Shown here: positions 14,572 to 16,409 of the stretch, one piece after another | Layout of the letters: each line of letters starts with the position of its first letter | How positions within the stretch are numbered: position 1 is the first letter of the stretch | Assembly (NCBI GenBank): GCA_017475785.1 | Contig: JAFVEX010000207.1 | Coordinates: forward strand, 1-16,409 | Direction of reading: 5' to 3' | From: Eubacterium sp. | Lineage (GTDB): Bacteria; Bacillota_A; Clostridia; Lachnospirales; Lachnospiraceae | DNA length: 16,409 bases | Translations under genes and position numbers: made by a program | Notes under the pieces: model-generated | Seen by the model: the letters and a program-made list of their open reading frames with translations, nothing else | Told to the model about the DNA's origin: nothing | Databases searched by the model: none

Positions 14572-16098
14572 TTACTGCTCCAGCTCACATCCCTGCGAGT
14601 AGTAAATGACGATCGGCATCTCTGTAGAAATGACAGAGAAAAGCTGGCCCGCTGCCTCAGAGGGCATATTGATGCACCCGTGGGACCCGGAGTAGTAGTA
14701 GATGTCCCCGCCGAACGCGCCGCGCCACCACGCGTCGTGGAAACCGATGTTTCCGTTAAACGGCATCCAGTAGTCGCAGGGGGTCTCGTACTCGGGCTCG
14801 CCATCTTCATTCCGCGGCCCCGTCAGTACATGGTCTCTCTCTTTCCAGCTGAGGAAGTAGATGCCGGACGGCGTGTACCTGCTGTACACCATTGTTCCGG
14901 ATACGATATCCGAATCCATGTAAAGTTCATTGTTCTGATAGACCCACATGTGCTGCCGGCTCAGATCGCACTCGATGTAATTTGGACCAAAGCCCCAGTT
15001 CTCCGTGTACATCTCCGTGCTGAGCCAGTTGGGCTCCCTGGTCGTGATCGTGCCGGAAGCAAGCTCCTCGCGTGTCTGGGCAAGCTCGGTCTCGTAATCC
15101 ATGCGCCAGCCATATGTGTCGCTTTTGACCGTCATATCGCCCAGATCAGTTGCCTGGAAGTGGTGATCCTCTCCGAGTGTCTTGACATCCTCAGCCATCT
15201 TTTCGACATATTCTTCGAGCTTTGCCTCCCAGACTTCTTCATCCTTCGAATAGTGTCCGTCGTCATCCTTGATGAGCCATTTCCTTAGCGTATTGCCGTT
15301 CAATGTCTCCTCGCCGCCGGGAAGCTGCCAGGTGATGCTGGCACACGCGAGCTCGTTGAGCTCATAACACTGATCGGCAAGCAGCTGATCGTCCGAGAAG
15401 ACGGTCGGGTTCTGGTAGGCGTCTGCCACGGAATCCACGTCCAGAGTAGTCTTTGAAGCACTGACCGCGTCTTTTACGGCTGCCGTAACAATTTCAGGAT
15501 CCAGCGTTGTGCCGTAGCGCTCTTTCAGAATCTTAAATTTTTTCTTTTTGAATCTTACGCGCGCGTTTTTCGGAGCGACCATATTGTCTTCCTGGTATTC
15601 CGGAAGTGCTGTGAGCTTATCGGCCAGCTTCTGTTCGTCAAATGCTGTCGCGACAGAGACCGTCTCATCCTGGGAGCCGAACTGACCCTTTGGCCAGAGC
15701 AGAAAATGCTGATCTTCCATCAGCTTCTGCACGCTTCCGTCAGAGACGTAGTGGTAGTCAATTTCGTCTCCGGGAATCGTCTCCTTCGCGTCCTCGCGGA
15801 ACTGCAGGCTGATCTGATAATCCTCGGCCTTGTCCGCGATTTCCTTTTCCACATCCTCCGGTGTCCGGAAACTGGCGTCGATTCCGTTGATCACGGTTCC
15901 TTTGTAGAAGACCGTCTTGAACTGCTGCGCATAGCTTACATATGCGTATATCGCGAACGCGATCAGTGCCGCGATCATGATGAGCAGCAAATATTTTAGT
16001 TTGTTGGACCGGGTTTTCGCAGGCTTTTTCTGGCTGCCTGAGGCTTCCTCATTAGAATCCGGAAGCGGCGCGGCGCTGCCGTTTTTGTTTTCCGACAT
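14572..16098 (-). CDS. Membrane-anchored L,D-transpeptidase (YkuD domain)
   Basis: This 508-residue protein is predicted to cross-link peptidoglycan stem peptides (3-3 links) or attach proteins to them, outside the membrane. It has a charged, low-complexity cytoplasmic N-terminus (1-33), one helix (about 34-56), then a long extracellular region. The start of that region (GTVINGIDASFRTPEDVEKE) resembles PG_binding_4 modules found before YkuD domains in Clostridia. The C-terminal YkuD domain starts near YIECDLSRQHMWVYQNNE, has a conserved His in IGFHDAWW, and ends with the catalytic motif SHGCINMP, with Cys475 as nucleophile. The ATG at 16098 is chosen for its GGGGAG 7 nt upstream; the frame stays open to 16311 but that extension has no suitable ribosome binding site and lies across the promoter. 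It is monocistronic, with an extended -10 promoter and a bidirectional terminator. Confidence 0.92.
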   Translation of the reverse strand: MSENKNGSAAPLPDSNEEASGSQKKPAKTRSNKLKYLLLIMIAALIAFAIYAYVSYAQQFKTVFYKGTVINGIDASFRTPEDVEKEIADKAEDYQISLQFREDAKETIPGDEIDYHYVSDGSVQKLMEDQHFLLWPKGQFGSQDETVSVATAFDEQKLADKLTALPEYQEDNMVAPKNARVRFKKKKFKILKERYGTTLDPEIVTAAVKDAVSASKTTLDVDSVADAYQNPTVFSDDQLLADQCYELNELACASITWQLPGGEETLNGNTLRKWLIKDDDGHYSKDEEVWEAKLEEYVEKMAEDVKTLGEDHHFQATDLGDMTVKSDTYGWRMDYETELAQTREELASGTITTREPNWLSTEMYTENWGFGPNYIECDLSRQHMWVYQNNELYMDSDIVSGTMVYSRYTPSGIYFLSWKERDHVLTGPRNEDGEPEYETPCDYWMPFNGNIGFHDAWWRGAFGGDIYYYSGSHGCINMPSEAAGQLFSVISTEMPIVIYYSQGCELEQ

Positions 16099-16135
16099 GA
16101 TATTACTCCCCTTACATTGAAACATACTGTAAGGA

Positions 16136-16144
16136 ATTATAGCA
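16136..16144 (-). promoter_or_regulatory. Extended -10 promoter element for the L,D-transpeptidase gene
   Basis: On the minus strand, TGCTATAAT (16144-16136) is a perfect extended -10 element about 38 nt before the ATG. No good -35 hexamer stands 16-18 nt upstream, which is tolerated when the TGn extension is present. Confidence 0.65.
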
Positions 16145-16183
16145 CATTTTTTCACAAAATAAAGAAGAAAGTGCTTACATAAT

Positions 16184-16197
16184 ACAAAATTTTTTGT
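16184..16197. other. A/T-rich palindrome between the divergent transpeptidase and CarD genes
   Basis: ACAAAA-TT-TTTTGT is a perfect 6-bp inverted repeat in the 144-nt divergent region. A plausible plus-strand promoter overlaps it (CTTACA, 18 nt, TAAACT at about 16198-16203), but the match is weak. It may simply be promoter-proximal A/T-rich DNA. Confidence 0.3.
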
Positions 16198-16242
16198 TAA
16201 ACTATTATTACAGGAAAGGATTAACTTCAGAAAGGAGGCATC

Positions 16243-16409
16243 GTGTATCCGATTGGTACGTATGTAGTGTATGGAACACATGGTCCATGCCGCATTCATG
16301 ATATTACACACCTGGACATGCCGGGTTGTGACAGAAAGAGAAAGTATTATGTTTTGGAACCCGCAGGTTCGTCAGGGAGTATCATTTACTCTCCTGTAGA
16401 CAGCGAGAA
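16243..16409 (+). CDS. CarD-family transcription regulator, N-terminal fragment
   Basis: A GTG at 16243, preceded by AAAGGAGG at 16231-16238, opens a frame that stays open to the window edge (55 codons). The translation starts MYPIGTYVVYGTHGPCRIHD and continues with KYYVLEPAGSSGSIIYSPVD. This matches the N-terminal RNA-polymerase-interacting domain of the CarD/CdnL/TRCF family (pattern IGDxVVYxxxGVCxVxDI, then YYVLxP and IYxPVD). Such proteins bind the polymerase beta subunit and affect open-complex stability at promoters, with a C-terminal DNA-binding part that lies outside the window. The short spacing (4 nt) between GGAGG and GTG is slightly tight, but the family alignment supports this start. 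It diverges from the L,D-transpeptidase gene. Confidence 0.82.
   Translation, partial: MYPIGTYVVYGTHGPCRIHDITHLDMPGCDRKRKYYVLEPAGSSGSIIYSPVDSE

Noticed and set aside
16099..16311. 71-codon upstream extension of the L,D-transpeptidase
   Set aside because: It overlaps the extended -10 promoter and the divergent CarD gene start, while a GGGGAG ribosome binding site marks the ATG at 16098.

Overview
This 16.4 kb window is a moderately GC-rich chromosomal segment of a low-GC-lineage Gram-positive bacterium. It is most likely a member of the class Clostridia, plausibly Lachnospiraceae. The pointers are purine-rich AGGAGG-type ribosome binding sites, several TTG starts, a DUF4364 gene, a YkuD enzyme with a membrane anchor and PG_binding_4-like repeats, a CarD-like regulator, and the secG-smpB-ssrA order. 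There is no sign of phage, insertion sequence, CRISPR or plasmid genes. Gene content is mainly housekeeping.

Layout. (1) 1-5164, plus strand, one tight gene string: the C-terminal part of an LtaS-like sulfatase-fold phosphoglycerol transferase, a sugar-nucleotide-type nucleotidyltransferase, a large DUF2298 (YYY-family) polytopic membrane protein, and the clamp-loader-like AAA+ ATPase RarA. The first three look like a cell-surface polymer module. (2) 5224-5742, minus strand: a DUF4364 gene interrupted by a single in-frame amber codon. It still has a good promoter and a leader that contains three 34-bp tandem repeats. (3) 5998-7545: gpmI (phosphoglycerate mutase). (4) 7600-10218: a polar amino-acid ABC importer (lipoprotein, permease, ATPase) with its own promoter. 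A long inverted repeat lies across the -10 box, and a terminator-like hairpin lies between the lipoprotein and permease genes. (5) 10296-12267: dtd, secG, smpB and the tmRNA gene ssrA, which links tRNA proofreading, protein export and ribosome rescue. (6) 12357-14503: an OmpR-type response regulator and HAMP histidine kinase, overlapping by 4 bp. (7) 14572-16098, minus strand: an L,D-transpeptidase convergent with the kinase and sharing a bidirectional terminator. (8) 16243-end: the beginning of a CarD-family transcription factor gene, divergent from the transpeptidase.

I do not see a clearly new multi-gene system. The features most worth a second look are the amber-interrupted DUF4364 gene with its repeat-bearing leader, the palindromic architecture around the amino-acid transporter promoter, and the LtaS-like/nucleotidyltransferase/YYY module, whose product is not obvious. 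Functional names rest on motif recognition by eye; no database search was run.
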